This document shows, piece after piece, positions 1 through 6,457 of a stretch of DNA of 11,626 bases. Below the pieces are notes generated by a model. The model made no database searches. It saw only the letters and a list, made by a program, of their open reading frames with translations, and was not told the DNA's origin. Positions within the stretch are counted from its first letter, which is position 1. Each line of letters opens with the position of its first letter. The translations under genes and the position numbers were made by a program. The stretch is from Actinomycetota bacterium (GTDB lineage Bacteria > Actinomycetota > Acidimicrobiia > Acidimicrobiales > CADCTF01). Location of the stretch: contig JAHWJQ010000052.1 in assembly GCA_019348305.1 (NCBI GenBank), forward strand, positions 1 through 11,626, read 5' to 3'.

Positions 1-1
1 G

Positions 2-1504
2 GTGAAGGGCGCGTTGTTCGCCCGCTACTCCCGCTCGGCCAAGAGCCTTCGGCGGCTGTTCCTCGACGAGTTCGTGGGTGAGCTCGACGTGAGCGGCGAC
101 GCCAGCATCGATGCCACGGTGGGGCTACGGCGGGCCGAGGAGCTCTATGACCGGGTCTTCCTCGAGTACGGCGACGACTCAGTGGCCCAGCTGGGCGGCG
201 TGCACCTTGCGTGCGAGCAGGCGTCGAACCTGCTCACCAAGGTCCTCGAGTGGGGCCGGCTGATGGCCTACCTCGAGCAGTCGACCCGCTACATCTCCTA
301 CGACAGCCGGGTCGGCGGTCGCTACCGCTACTACCGCGACCCCGAGATCATGGCCAGCCCGCTCGGGCTGCGCTACATCGGCGACCTCGACCGGCTCTTC
401 GACACCTACGCCGAGCTCGTCCCCGTCCTCCAGGCCTGGTTCGGGGCCCGCTACCCCAAGGACCCCTCCGACTCCGACTTCGTCTACCGCCAGTCGATCA
501 AGGCCAAGGCCCTCGATGCCGCCCGAGGGATCCTGCCGGCGGCCGCCCAGTCCAACGTGGGCATCTACGGCACCGGCCAGGCCTACGAGCAGCTCTTGCT
601 GCGGATGCGGGCCCACCCCCTGCCCGAGACCCGGGCCTACGCCGACATGATGCTCGAGGAGCTGCGCAAGGTCATACCGAGCTTCTTGAAGCGCGTCGAC
701 CTGGCTGACCGCGGCGGAGCCTGGTCGGCCTACCTCGAGACCAACCGCAAGGCCATGGAGCAGGTGGCGGGCGAGCTGCTGGGCGCCGACAGGGTAGAGG
801 AGCGGCCCCTCGTCACCCTGGTCGACTACGACCCCGACGGCGAGGACAAGGTCGTGGCCGCCATGCTCTACCCCTACAGCGCCCTTCCCGAGGACCAGCT
901 GCTGCGCCGGGTCGGGTCGATGTCGGTGGAAGAGAAGCTGGCGGTGGTCAGGGCCTACGCCGGCGAGCGGACCAACCGGCGCTACAAGCCGGGCCGGGCG
1001 CTCGAGCGGGTGTCGTACCGCTTCGATGTCCTCTCGGACTACGGAGCGTTCCGCGACCTGCAGCGTCACCGGATGCTCACCGTGGAATGGCAGGGCCTGT
1101 CGCCCCGTCACGGCTACTCCCTGCCGGAGGCGGTGGTCGAGGCGGGGGGGTCCGCACGGTTCGAAGCGGCGATGGAGCGCTCGGCCGACCTCTACGGCGC
1201 CATTGACGCCGAGTTCGGCCCAACCCAGGGCGCCTACGCCGTAGCCCTCGCCTACCGCATCCGCTACGTCATGCAGATGAACGCGAGGGCGGCCATGCAC
1301 CTGGTGGAGCTGCGAACCGGCCCTCAGGGCCACCCCGAGTACCGCCGGGTGGCCCAGGAGATGCACCGCCTGATCGCCGAGCAAGCCGGGCACCGGGTGG
1401 TGGCCGAGCTCATGACCTTCGTCGACTACGGCACCTACGACCTCGAACGCCTCGATGCCGAGCGCCGCGCCGAGCGGCGCCGTCAAGCCCTCGGCCAGCT
1501 CTGA
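2..1504 (+). CDS. Tandem-domain ThyX-like protein (FAD-dependent thymidylate synthase family), 5' partial
   Basis: ThyX enzymes make dTMP from dUMP with methylene-tetrahydrofolate, FAD and NADPH. The readable part is 500 residues, about twice a normal ThyX (roughly 220-250), and looks like two ThyX-type halves. The first half carries LEQSTRY at residues 91-97, matching the end of the ThyX signature (E-x-S-x-R-Y) but without the preceding RHR. The second half has RHR at 355-357, followed by a divergent VEWQGLSPRHGY instead of the usual S-x-N-E-x-S-x-R-Y. The signature is therefore split between the halves. The GTG at base 2 is probably an internal valine and the true start lies outside the window, because homologues as I remember them have residues before KGALFARYSRS. 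Stop is TGA at 1502-1504. The fold family is fairly sure; activity as a thymidylate synthase is not. Confidence 0.8.
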   Translation: MKGALFARYSRSAKSLRRLFLDEFVGELDVSGDASIDATVGLRRAEELYDRVFLEYGDDSVAQLGGVHLACEQASNLLTKVLEWGRLMAYLEQSTRYISYDSRVGGRYRYYRDPEIMASPLGLRYIGDLDRLFDTYAELVPVLQAWFGARYPKDPSDSDFVYRQSIKAKALDAARGILPAAAQSNVGIYGTGQAYEQLLLRMRAHPLPETRAYADMMLEELRKVIPSFLKRVDLADRGGAWSAYLETNRKAMEQVAGELLGADRVEERPLVTLVDYDPDGEDKVVAAMLYPYSALPEDQLLRRVGSMSVEEKLAVVRAYAGERTNRRYKPGRALERVSYRFDVLSDYGAFRDLQRHRMLTVEWQGLSPRHGYSLPEAVVEAGGSARFEAAMERSADLYGAIDAEFGPTQGAYAVALAYRIRYVMQMNARAAMHLVELRTGPQGHPEYRRVAQEMHRLIAEQAGHRVVAELMTFVDYGTYDLERLDAERRAERRRQALGQL

Positions 1505-1527
1505 TGCTGGTGTTGCCGGTGGGGGGA

Positions 1528-1557
1528 TTGTTCTCAGTGAGGTTTACCCGGTAGGAT
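1528..1557 (+). promoter_or_regulatory. Promoter of the LysM/M23 gene
   Basis: TTGTTC at 1528-1533 and TAGGAT at 1552-1557 are separated by 18 bases, a good actinobacterial sigma-70-type arrangement. Transcription would start near 1564, leaving a short leader of about 24 bases that holds the purine-rich ribosome site GGAGAGGGGAGA (1569-1580) seven bases before ATG 1588. Confidence 0.55.
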
Positions 1558-1587
1558 CGGGGCCGGGCGGAGAGGGGAGACCTCTTC

Positions 1588-2415
1588 ATGACAAGCGCGC
1601 GGCTGCTCGCCATCGTCCTGGCCTTTGGCATTGCCGGGTCGGCCTCCGCCAGCACCTACACCGTGAAGCGGGGTGACACCCTGGGTGCCGTGGCGGCCCG
1701 CTTCAAGATCCCGCTCAAGGCGCTGGTGGCGGCCAACAAGATCGCCGACCCGGACCGGGTGAGGGAAGGCCAGAAGCTCGCGGTGCCCGATCGCAAGGCG
1801 GCCATGGTGGCCGTGGCCAAGCCCATCGTCGCCGTGGCGTCACCGGGGGGAGCAGCGGTCCACGAGGTGAAGCCGGGGGAGACACTGTCGGGAATCGCCA
1901 AGCGGTACGGCACGACGGTGGCCGAGCTGCAGGCGCTCAACGGGTTGTCCAACGCCAACGCCGTGCGCGACGGCAAGTCGCTCAAGCTCCCGGCCTCGGC
2001 GGCCGCCCCACCGCTGCCGACGCCGTTGTGCCCCGTCAAGGACGCCGGCAAGTTCGACTTCTCCAACAGCTTCGGCGCCCCCCGCCACGGCGGGCGCCGC
2101 CACGCCGGCAACGACATCTTCGCCAAGCGGGGGACGCCGGTCGTGGCCAGCGTCTCCGGGACGTTGCGGATCGTGCGGGGCTCCCTCACCGGCCTCGGCT
2201 ACGAGATCGACGGCGACGACGGGGTGCGCTACTACGGGGCCCACATGGACGCGCTGCGGGCCCGCGAGGGCCGGGTCAACCAGGGCGACGTGGTCGGCAC
2301 CGTGGGCACCACCGGCAACGCCCTGGGGACCCCTCCTCACCTGCACTTCGAGGTAAAGCCGGGCGGGGGCGCCTCCATCGATCCGTACCCGCTGCTGCGA
2401 AGCTGGTGCCGCTGA
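1588..2415 (+). CDS. Secreted LysM-LysM-M23 peptidoglycan endopeptidase
   Basis: This is a cell-wall hydrolase or hydrolase-like protein acting outside the membrane. The 275-residue product has a short hydrophobic signal peptide (about residues 1-22, ending ASAS). Two LysM peptidoglycan-binding repeats follow, at about 24-66 (YTVKRGDTL...) and 92-136 (HEVKPGETL...). A linker leads to an M23 (lysostaphin/LytM-type) domain at about 155-272. All expected zinc ligands and catalytic histidines are visible: H172 and D176 (HAGND), H219 (GAHMD), and the H251-L-H253 pair. It should therefore be catalytically competent, cleaving peptide cross-bridges or stems. The signal peptide lacks a clear lipobox. 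The ATG is supported by the ribosome site and by the signal peptide beginning directly there. It has its own promoter after the ThyX-like gene. Confidence 0.9.
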   Translation: MTSARLLAIVLAFGIAGSASASTYTVKRGDTLGAVAARFKIPLKALVAANKIADPDRVREGQKLAVPDRKAAMVAVAKPIVAVASPGGAAVHEVKPGETLSGIAKRYGTTVAELQALNGLSNANAVRDGKSLKLPASAAAPPLPTPLCPVKDAGKFDFSNSFGAPRHGGRRHAGNDIFAKRGTPVVASVSGTLRIVRGSLTGLGYEIDGDDGVRYYGAHMDALRAREGRVNQGDVVGTVGTTGNALGTPPHLHFEVKPGGGASIDPYPLLRSWCR

Positions 2416-2417
2416 TC

Positions 2418-2435
2418 ACAGCGCTACGCCGCTGT
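2418..2435 (+). repeat. Small hairpin directly after the M23 stop codon
   Basis: ACAGCG (2418-2423) and CGCTGT (2430-2435) form a perfect 6-bp stem with a 6-base loop, two bases after the M23 stop. No T-run follows, so it may slow 3'-end decay or help termination rather than act as a classic intrinsic terminator. Confidence 0.4.
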
Positions 2436-2453
2436 CAACCCTCGACCATTGCT

Positions 2454-2479
2454 TCAGGCACGATTTTGGTACCGCCTGA
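2454..2479 (+). repeat. Hairpin competing with the downstream terminator-like stem
   Basis: TCAGGC (2454-2459) and GCCTGA (2474-2479) are perfect inverted arms around a 14-base AT-containing loop. The right arm overlaps the left arm (2476-2481) of the next palindrome, so the two structures exclude each other in RNA, as in an attenuator. Regulatory meaning is inferred only. Confidence 0.35.
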
Positions 2480-2520
2480 CCAGCAGGAACGTACGTTCAC
2501 CCAGGTCAGAGCATATTTTT
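2476..2520 (+). terminator. Two-tier palindrome followed by a T-run: likely intrinsic terminator, or LexA-type operator
   Basis: A 12-bp perfect palindrome GAACGTACGTTC (2487-2498) shares its exact centre with outer arms CTGACC (2476-2481) and GGTCAG (2504-2509). An ATATTTTT tract follows, ending at 2520. In RNA this gives a stem, an internal loop and a GUAC-capped stem, then U residues, as expected of an intrinsic terminator about 60 bases after the M23 gene. The core also fits the Gram-positive/actinobacterial SOS box GAAC-N4-GTTC, and a TANNNT-like TACGTT lies inside it. The two readings are not exclusive; termination is the safer one given the T-run. Confidence 0.45.
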
Positions 2521-2536
2521 GCCGTCCCGCCGCCGC

Positions 2537-2565
2537 TTGACGAGGACCCTTCAGTCGGGCATAAC
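2537..2565 (+). promoter_or_regulatory. Possible sigma-70-type promoter in the intergenic stretch
   Basis: TTGACG (2537-2542) and CATAAC (2560-2565) are spaced by exactly 17 bases, the best -35 match seen in the window. No coding sequence starts just after it. A transcript from about 2572 would run through the structured segment 2603-2775 into the DUF4193 operon as a roughly 277-base leader, or be a separate small RNA. Confidence 0.35.
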
Positions 2566-2602
2566 TAGCTGCGTCCTTGACGCCCCGACGCCAGGTCGTG
2601 GG

Positions 2603-2636
2603 CCTCCCGCTCGGTCGAATGCGAGCGTGCGGGAGG
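2603..2636 (+). repeat. Strong GC hairpin in the intergenic region
   Basis: CCTCCCGC (2603-2610) pairs with GCGGGAGG (2629-2636) over 8 bp. Alternatively CCTCCC pairs with GGGAGG and an inner GCTCG (2609-2613) pairs with CGAGC (2622-2626). Either way it is a stable stem-loop lying just after the candidate promoter at 2537-2565. No T-run follows. Confidence 0.5.
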
Positions 2637-2651
2637 GGGTGTTCGAAGGCA

Positions 2652-2775
2652 GGGGGGGGTCTTGGAGTCCAAGTAGAGAACGTCCCAATAACCCGCCTCC
2701 GGCGCTGGGCTCCACGGCCCGGTGGACGGAGGGTCGGGCTACCGGATGGCACCAACGGACTCCAAGGCTTCCTCC
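2652..2775 (+). ncRNA. Candidate structured RNA element closed by a long helix
   Basis: CTTGGAGTCC (2661-2670) is the exact reverse complement of GGACTCCAAG (2757-2766). Allowing G-U pairs, the helix extends outward to 2652-2660 with 2767-2775, about 19 pairs in all. Inside lie nested arms: CCCG/CGGG and CTCC/GGAG around TCCAC (2711-2715) and GTGGA (2722-2726). CTTGGA-G-TCCAAG (2661-2673) can alternatively fold on itself. I recognise no known riboswitch or housekeeping RNA. It sits upstream of the DUF4193 gene, so it could be a cis-acting leader or an independent small RNA. Existence of the pairing is seen; function is inferred. Confidence 0.35.
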
Positions 2776-2783
2776 ATCATCCG

Positions 2784-2801
2784 GCCTCCTGCGCCGGAGG
2801 C
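2784..2801 (+). promoter_or_regulatory. Inverted repeat overlapping the -35 region of the DUF4193 promoter
   Basis: GCCTCC (2784-2789) and GGAGGC (2796-2801) are perfect 6-bp arms around a 6-base spacer, placed where the -35 element for the TAGAGT box should be. It could be a repressor site or a chance GC palindrome. Confidence 0.25.
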
Positions 2802-2809
2802 GATGGCGC

Positions 2810-2815
2810 TAGAGT
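2810..2815 (+). promoter_or_regulatory. -10 box TAGAGT of the DUF4193 operon
   Basis: TAGAGT fits the TANNNT pattern seen before most genes of this window. Start of transcription would be near 2822, giving a 27-base leader with the ribosome site GAGGA (2837-2841) seven bases before ATG 2849. No convincing -35 hexamer is visible. Confidence 0.4.
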
Positions 2816-2848
2816 CCGCCCCGCCACGACCCCCTTGAGGACTCTCCC

Positions 2849-3313
<465 letters not shown>

Positions 3314-3871
3314 GTGGCTGACGCCAGCAAGACACCGCTGGAACAGGCGCTGGACCTCGTGGTCTACGCACCGGTGGGGATCGTCCTGAGCGCCCAGGAG
3401 AACCTGCCGGAGCTGGTAGCCAAGGGCCGCCAGCGGGTGACAGCCCAGGTGGCACTGGCCCGCATGATCGGGCAGTTCGCGGTGACCGAGGGCGAAAAGG
3501 AGGCCCGGCGGCGCCTCTCCGGTGTCGCCGCCACGCTGGTGGGTCTCGGGGTCCTGCCGCCGCCGCCGATGCCCGGGGGAGCGCCGCCGGCCAGCCAGGC
3601 ACCGGCGGCCGTCGAGCACCCACAGCCCGACGCTCCAGAAGCGGCCGCTGGCAGCACCAACGGCAAGAGCCATGCCGGAGCCGAGCCGAGGCCGACGGCG
3701 GAGCTCGCCATACCCGGCTACGACACGCTGTCCGCGTCCCAGGTGGTGCAGCGCCTGGCCGGCCTGTCTCGTGAGGAGTTGGACGCCGTACGTGCCTACG
3801 AGGCGTCGACGCGGGGGCGGCGGACGATCCTGTCCAAGATCGCCCAGCTGCAGGCCGGCCCCCCCGCTTAG
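3314..3871 (+). CDS. Hypothetical helical protein with conserved C-terminal hairpin motif
   Basis: The product has 185 residues and no assigned function. The N-terminal ~80 residues (PLEQALDLVVYAPVGIVLSA...) predict amphipathic helices, with a mildly hydrophobic segment at about 13-28 that could touch a membrane. A Pro/Ala-rich linker spans about 88-132. The last ~50 residues (IPGYDTLSASQVVQRL, then an EELDAVRAYEASTRGRRTIL stretch) form a compact helical motif that I recall from other actinobacterial proteins of unknown role. GTG begins directly after the DUF4193 TAG (no gap), so translation is probably coupled; there is no clear ribosome site. A lipid-droplet or membrane-surface role is possible but unsupported. 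Confidence 0.75.
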   Translation: MADASKTPLEQALDLVVYAPVGIVLSAQENLPELVAKGRQRVTAQVALARMIGQFAVTEGEKEARRRLSGVAATLVGLGVLPPPPMPGGAPPASQAPAAVEHPQPDAPEAAAGSTNGKSHAGAEPRPTAELAIPGYDTLSASQVVQRLAGLSREELDAVRAYEASTRGRRTILSKIAQLQAGPPA

Positions 3872-3873
3872 CG

Positions 3874-4365
3874 GTGGAGGCGGCCCGTCTGGCCACCCAG
3901 GACGACCTGGCCGTGCTCGCCACGCTGGCGCGGGGCGCACTCGAAGAGCTGGCCGAGATGCGGGGCGGCCCGCTGTTCGTGGTACGCGAGGGCCGAGCGG
4001 AGCCCGTGGAGGCGACGCTGGCCGCAGACCTGGCCGACGACGACGCCGTGGTCGTGGTGGGCACCATCGACGGCACCCCGGTGGGTTACGGCATCGGCCG
4101 GGTCGACGCGCTGCGCGACGGGCGCCGGCTGGGTCTCATCACCGACCTCTACGTCGAGGCCGAGGCCCGCTCGGTGGGAGTCGGCGAGATCCTGATGGAC
4201 CAGTTGTTGGAGTGGTTCGGCGGCCGAGGATGCATCGGAGCCGACGCCACCGCGCTTCCGGGCAACCGGGCCACCAAGAACTTCTTCGAGGAGTCGGGGT
4301 TCACGGCGCGGCTGTTGGTGATGCACCACTCACTGCGAAGCGAGGAGCCGGCGCCCGGTGGATGA
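3874..4365 (+). CDS. GNAT-family N-acetyltransferase
   Basis: The 163-residue product has the GNAT fold, which transfers acetyl from acetyl-CoA to an amine. The acetyl-CoA-binding motif A is clear: strand [17 protein letters not shown] at about residues 88-104, with the R-x-x-G-x-G loop at R99-G104 gripping the pyrophosphate. It is followed by a helix and by motif B ([13 protein letters not shown], about 130-142). Substrate is unknown. GTG 3874 lies two bases after the preceding stop and no better start is available before the fold begins. It overlaps the Nudix gene by eight bases, indicating coupled translation in the DUF4193 operon. Confidence 0.88.
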   Translation: MEAARLATQDDLAVLATLARGALEELAEMRGGPLFVVREGRAEPVEATLAADLADDDAVVVVGTIDGTPVGYGIGRVDALRDGRRLGLITDLYVEAEARSVGVGEILMDQLLEWFGGRGCIGADATALPGNRATKNFFEESGFTARLLVMHHSLRSEEPAPGG

Positions 4366-4783
4366 CGGGCCGGCGGTGACGGCCAGGCCCGAGGTCTGCG
4401 TCGGCGCCATCGTGGTCGACGAGGGCGAGCTGCTCGTGGTCCGGCGAGGACTCGGACCGGGTGGCGGGAAGTGGTCCATCCCCGGCGGCAGGGTGGAAGC
4501 GGGCGAGACGCTGGCCGAGGCGGTGGTGCGGGAGCTGGAGGAAGAAACGGGGCTCGAGGGGGTGTGCGAGTCCCTGGTGGGGTGGGCGGAGCGGATCGGC
4601 GCCGGCTACCACCACGTCATCTTGGACTTCCGCATCACCCTGCTCGAACGGGCCGTCCCCACGGCCGGCGGCGACGCCGCCGAAGCGGCGTGGGTCTCGC
4701 TGGCGGAGGTGGCGGAGCTGAACCTGGTCGAGGGGCTGGCCGAGTTCCTGCACGACCACGGCATCCTCGAGGTCATCACCTAG
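4358..4783 (+). CDS. Nudix hydrolase (MutT-like)
   Basis: The 141-residue product carries a perfect Nudix box, G-x5-E-x7-R-E-U-x-E-E-x-G-U, at residues 44-66 (G44, E50, R58-E59, E62-E63, G65). This is the Mg2+-binding catalytic helix that hydrolyses nucleoside diphosphates linked to another group. The length and the opening strand ([18 protein letters not shown]) match small MutT/ADP-ribose or NUDT-like enzymes; the substrate cannot be read from sequence. GTG 4358 overlaps the end of the GNAT gene. It is last in the operon; TAG at 4781-4783 is followed by the leaderless promoter of the next gene. Partners in the operon give no clear pathway, although an acetyltransferase-Nudix pairing is common in actinobacteria. 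Confidence 0.9.
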   Translation: MDDGPAVTARPEVCVGAIVVDEGELLVVRRGLGPGGGKWSIPGGRVEAGETLAEAVVRELEEETGLEGVCESLVGWAERIGAGYHHVILDFRITLLERAVPTAGGDAAEAAWVSLAEVAELNLVEGLAEFLHDHGILEVIT

Positions 4784-4811
4784 CCTCCGCCAATAAGGAC
4801 GGCCGGGGCGG

Positions 4812-4817
4812 TAGGCT
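4812..4817 (+). promoter_or_regulatory. -10 box TAGGCT placed for leaderless transcription
   Basis: GGTAGGCT ends seven bases before GTG 4825, so the predicted first transcribed base is the start codon itself. This spacing decides the start of the small zinc ribbon gene, whose frame is open for a long way upstream. Confidence 0.55.
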
Positions 4818-4824
4818 GGCATCG

Positions 4825-5022
4825 GTGAGTGAGAAGCCCGGGCACTTCCAGTGCCCGTTCTGCAACTCCTACGAAGTCAACCGGCTGTTCCTGGCCGGGC
4901 TCAACCTCGACAGTTGCGACTGCTCCTCCTGCGGCGCCCGGTGGGACGAGGACAGTCGCAGCGGCGAGTACCGGGGCCGCAGCCGGCCGTCGTCCGTGCT
5001 GTTCCCCGACCCCCGACGCTGA
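4825..5022 (+). CDS. Small zinc ribbon protein, 65 residues
   Basis: The product starts MSEKPGHFQCPFCNSYEV and carries C10/C13 (CPFC) and C31, C33, C36 (CDCSSC), a probable structural zinc site using C10, C13, C33 and C36. The tail (SGEYRGRSRPSSVLF) is basic and short. I know of similar tiny actinobacterial proteins but no function; nucleic-acid or protein binding is the likely role. The frame is open upstream into the Nudix gene. GTG 4825 is chosen because it is the expected leaderless start, seven bases after TAGGCT, and because the zinc domain begins nine residues later. The stop at 5020-5022 lies three bases from the stop of the converging gene at 5026, with no visible terminator between them. 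Confidence 0.75.
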   Translation: MSEKPGHFQCPFCNSYEVNRLFLAGLNLDSCDCSSCGARWDEDSRSGEYRGRSRPSSVLFPDPRR

Positions 5023-5025
5023 CGC

Positions 5026-6444
5026 TCAGCCGAGCGGGCCGGCCTGGTCGGCTGGCGAGGGATCGGGCTGGCCGACGGCGGGACGGGGTGGCGGCGGGAT
5101 AGGCCGCTGGGGACGGCCGGCGGGTCGGGAAGCCCGAGGACGGGCCGGTCCTGGCGGTGGCGGCATGGAGATCCCCAGCAGGCTGGTGAGGGCGGGGACC
5201 CGCCCGGCATGCTGGCGGGCGACCTGGAGAAGCGGCTCGCCCGGCTCGCTGGGCAGCGCCGCCGGCTTCACCGTGGTGCGCACAGGAGAATCCGCTACTG
5301 CCTCGAGCAGGGCCAGCCAGCGCTCGGGTGGCGTGTCGGCGGCCATGGCTTCAGACGCGGCCCCCCCGAGGCGCAGCGCCAAGTCGGCGGGGAGCCGCAT
5401 GGCTGGGTCGGGTGTGCGGGAGGCGATGCGCAGGGCGCGGACCAGCCGGCCGTCATCGAGGGTGGCGGCGATCTCGGTCGTCCAGCGATCCTGGTGCTCC
5501 TTGAGCCGGCGCTCCAGTGCCTCGCGCAACGTCACCGCCAGCCTCCGCGTCTCGTCGTCGCGCGCCGCGGCGTCGGCCCCGCTCACCACCGAACGAAGGT
5601 CGCGCAGGCCGATCTCCTCGACGTCGGCCGCGGCCGCCTCGGCGCGGTCGTGCCACTCAGCCGTCTTGAGGCGGGGCAGCAGCTCCTCGGCCAACGCCAC
5701 CAAGGCGTCGGCCTTGACCTCGGGGCGGCCCTCGGCCCGGGCCTGGGCGTTCTGCTCGTCGATGGCCCGGCGCAGCGCCGGAATGCCGCCCCGGAGGACC
5801 TGCTCGGCCACCGGCCGCTGTTCGGGCGACAGCGATGCGAGCACGGCGCTGCGGTGCTTGCTGGACGGGCTCAGCCGCTTGGGGCGGGGCTTGGCCGCCG
5901 CCTCGGCCCGCTCGGGCGGCCGCTCGGTTCGGGGCCGGGCTGCCGGGCGATCGCCGCGGGGCGGTCGGTCGCGCCGCTCGGCCGGTGTCGCGCCGGCGCG
6001 GCCAGTGGACTCCCGCTGAGCGCCCGGTCGTCCCCGGTCGCCCTGGGGGCGAGGACCGCGTTCACCAGGAGGGCGGGGACCGCGCTCGCCCTGCGGGCGG
6101 GCGTTGCGGTCCGGGGGCCGCTCACCGTCGCGGCCGCGATCGCGCCTCGGCGCCTCCCGCTTGGGCGCGAGCGAGGTGGTAACGGGCTCGAAGGCCCGGG
6201 GTGGGCCCGTGACCTCGATGAGGTTGGCCGGTTGCGCCTTCGACCTCGGAGGCGCGAGCGACAGGATGGTGATGCCGTCGATGTCGAAGTCGGCTTCGGC
6301 CTTGGCGACGTCGCCCACCTTGGCCCCCGGGTAGAGCAGGTCGCCAGTCAGCACTCCTTTGGGCTCCCGCGCCCCTGCGGCACGCCACGTCCAGGTTCCG
6401 TCGGCGCGGGCACTGGTGAGCTCGACGTCGATCCTGCGGGGCAC
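5026..6444 (-). CDS. Putative nucleic-acid-binding protein: OB-like domain, Arg/Gly/Pro-rich linker, helical domain
   Basis: The product is a 472-residue protein of unknown function. Residues about 1-62 (RIDVELTSARADGTWTWRAA onward) look like a small beta-barrel of OB/TRAM type, a guess from alternating strand pattern only. Residues about 95-190 are low-complexity, rich in R, G, P, E and D, and include three 8-residue near-repeats (PQGERGPR, PPGERGPR, PQGDRGRP; encoded at 6022-6096), resembling RGG-type RNA-binding tails. A helical, Ala/Glu-rich region follows (about 195-435), then a Pro-rich end. An upstream ATG at 6471 is in frame, but GTG 6444 is preferred. It follows TAGGTT by seven bases, and the ATG would lie before the promoter and inside the recombinase gene. 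The small gap to the recombinase also permits operon transcription. Confidence 0.75.
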   Translation of the reverse strand: MPRRIDVELTSARADGTWTWRAAGAREPKGVLTGDLLYPGAKVGDVAKAEADFDIDGITILSLAPPRSKAQPANLIEVTGPPRAFEPVTTSLAPKREAPRRDRGRDGERPPDRNARPQGERGPRPPGERGPRPQGDRGRPGAQRESTGRAGATPAERRDRPPRGDRPAARPRTERPPERAEAAAKPRPKRLSPSSKHRSAVLASLSPEQRPVAEQVLRGGIPALRRAIDEQNAQARAEGRPEVKADALVALAEELLPRLKTAEWHDRAEAAAADVEEIGLRDLRSVVSGADAAARDDETRRLAVTLREALERRLKEHQDRWTTEIAATLDDGRLVRALRIASRTPDPAMRLPADLALRLGGAASEAMAADTPPERWLALLEAVADSPVRTTVKPAALPSEPGEPLLQVARQHAGRVPALTSLLGISMPPPPGPARPRASRPAGRPQRPIPPPPRPAVGQPDPSPADQAGPLG

Positions 6445-6451
6445 GGGATCA

Positions 6452-6457
6452 AACCTA
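6452..6457 (-). promoter_or_regulatory. -10 box TAGGTT sharing bases with the recombinase stop codon
   Basis: On the minus strand TAGGTT ends seven bases before GTG 6444, the leaderless spacing. Its first three bases are the TAG stop codon of the recombinase gene, so stop codon and promoter are fused. Confidence 0.5.

Noticed and set aside
179..1486. Long minus-strand open frame (435 codons) opposite the ThyX-like gene
   Set aside because: It is a mirror of GC-biased codons: no recognisable domain and a His/Val/Gly-rich composition typical of antisense frames. The plus-strand ThyX motifs explain the region.
2614..2650. tRNA-like TTCGAA/TCGAAT strings suggesting a T-loop
   Set aside because: The flanking bases do not form a 5-bp T-stem, and no acceptor or anticodon arm can be drawn.
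2435..2755. Short open frames on both strands in the 2416-2848 gap
   Set aside because: Arg/Pro/Ser-rich compositions, no ribosome sites and interruption by strong hairpins make coding unlikely.
2603..2820. Known riboswitch (c-di-AMP, cobalamin, SAM, glycine) in the intergenic region
   Set aside because: None of the conserved core motifs I know for these classes is present, and the segment is downstream of the M23 gene rather than in its leader.
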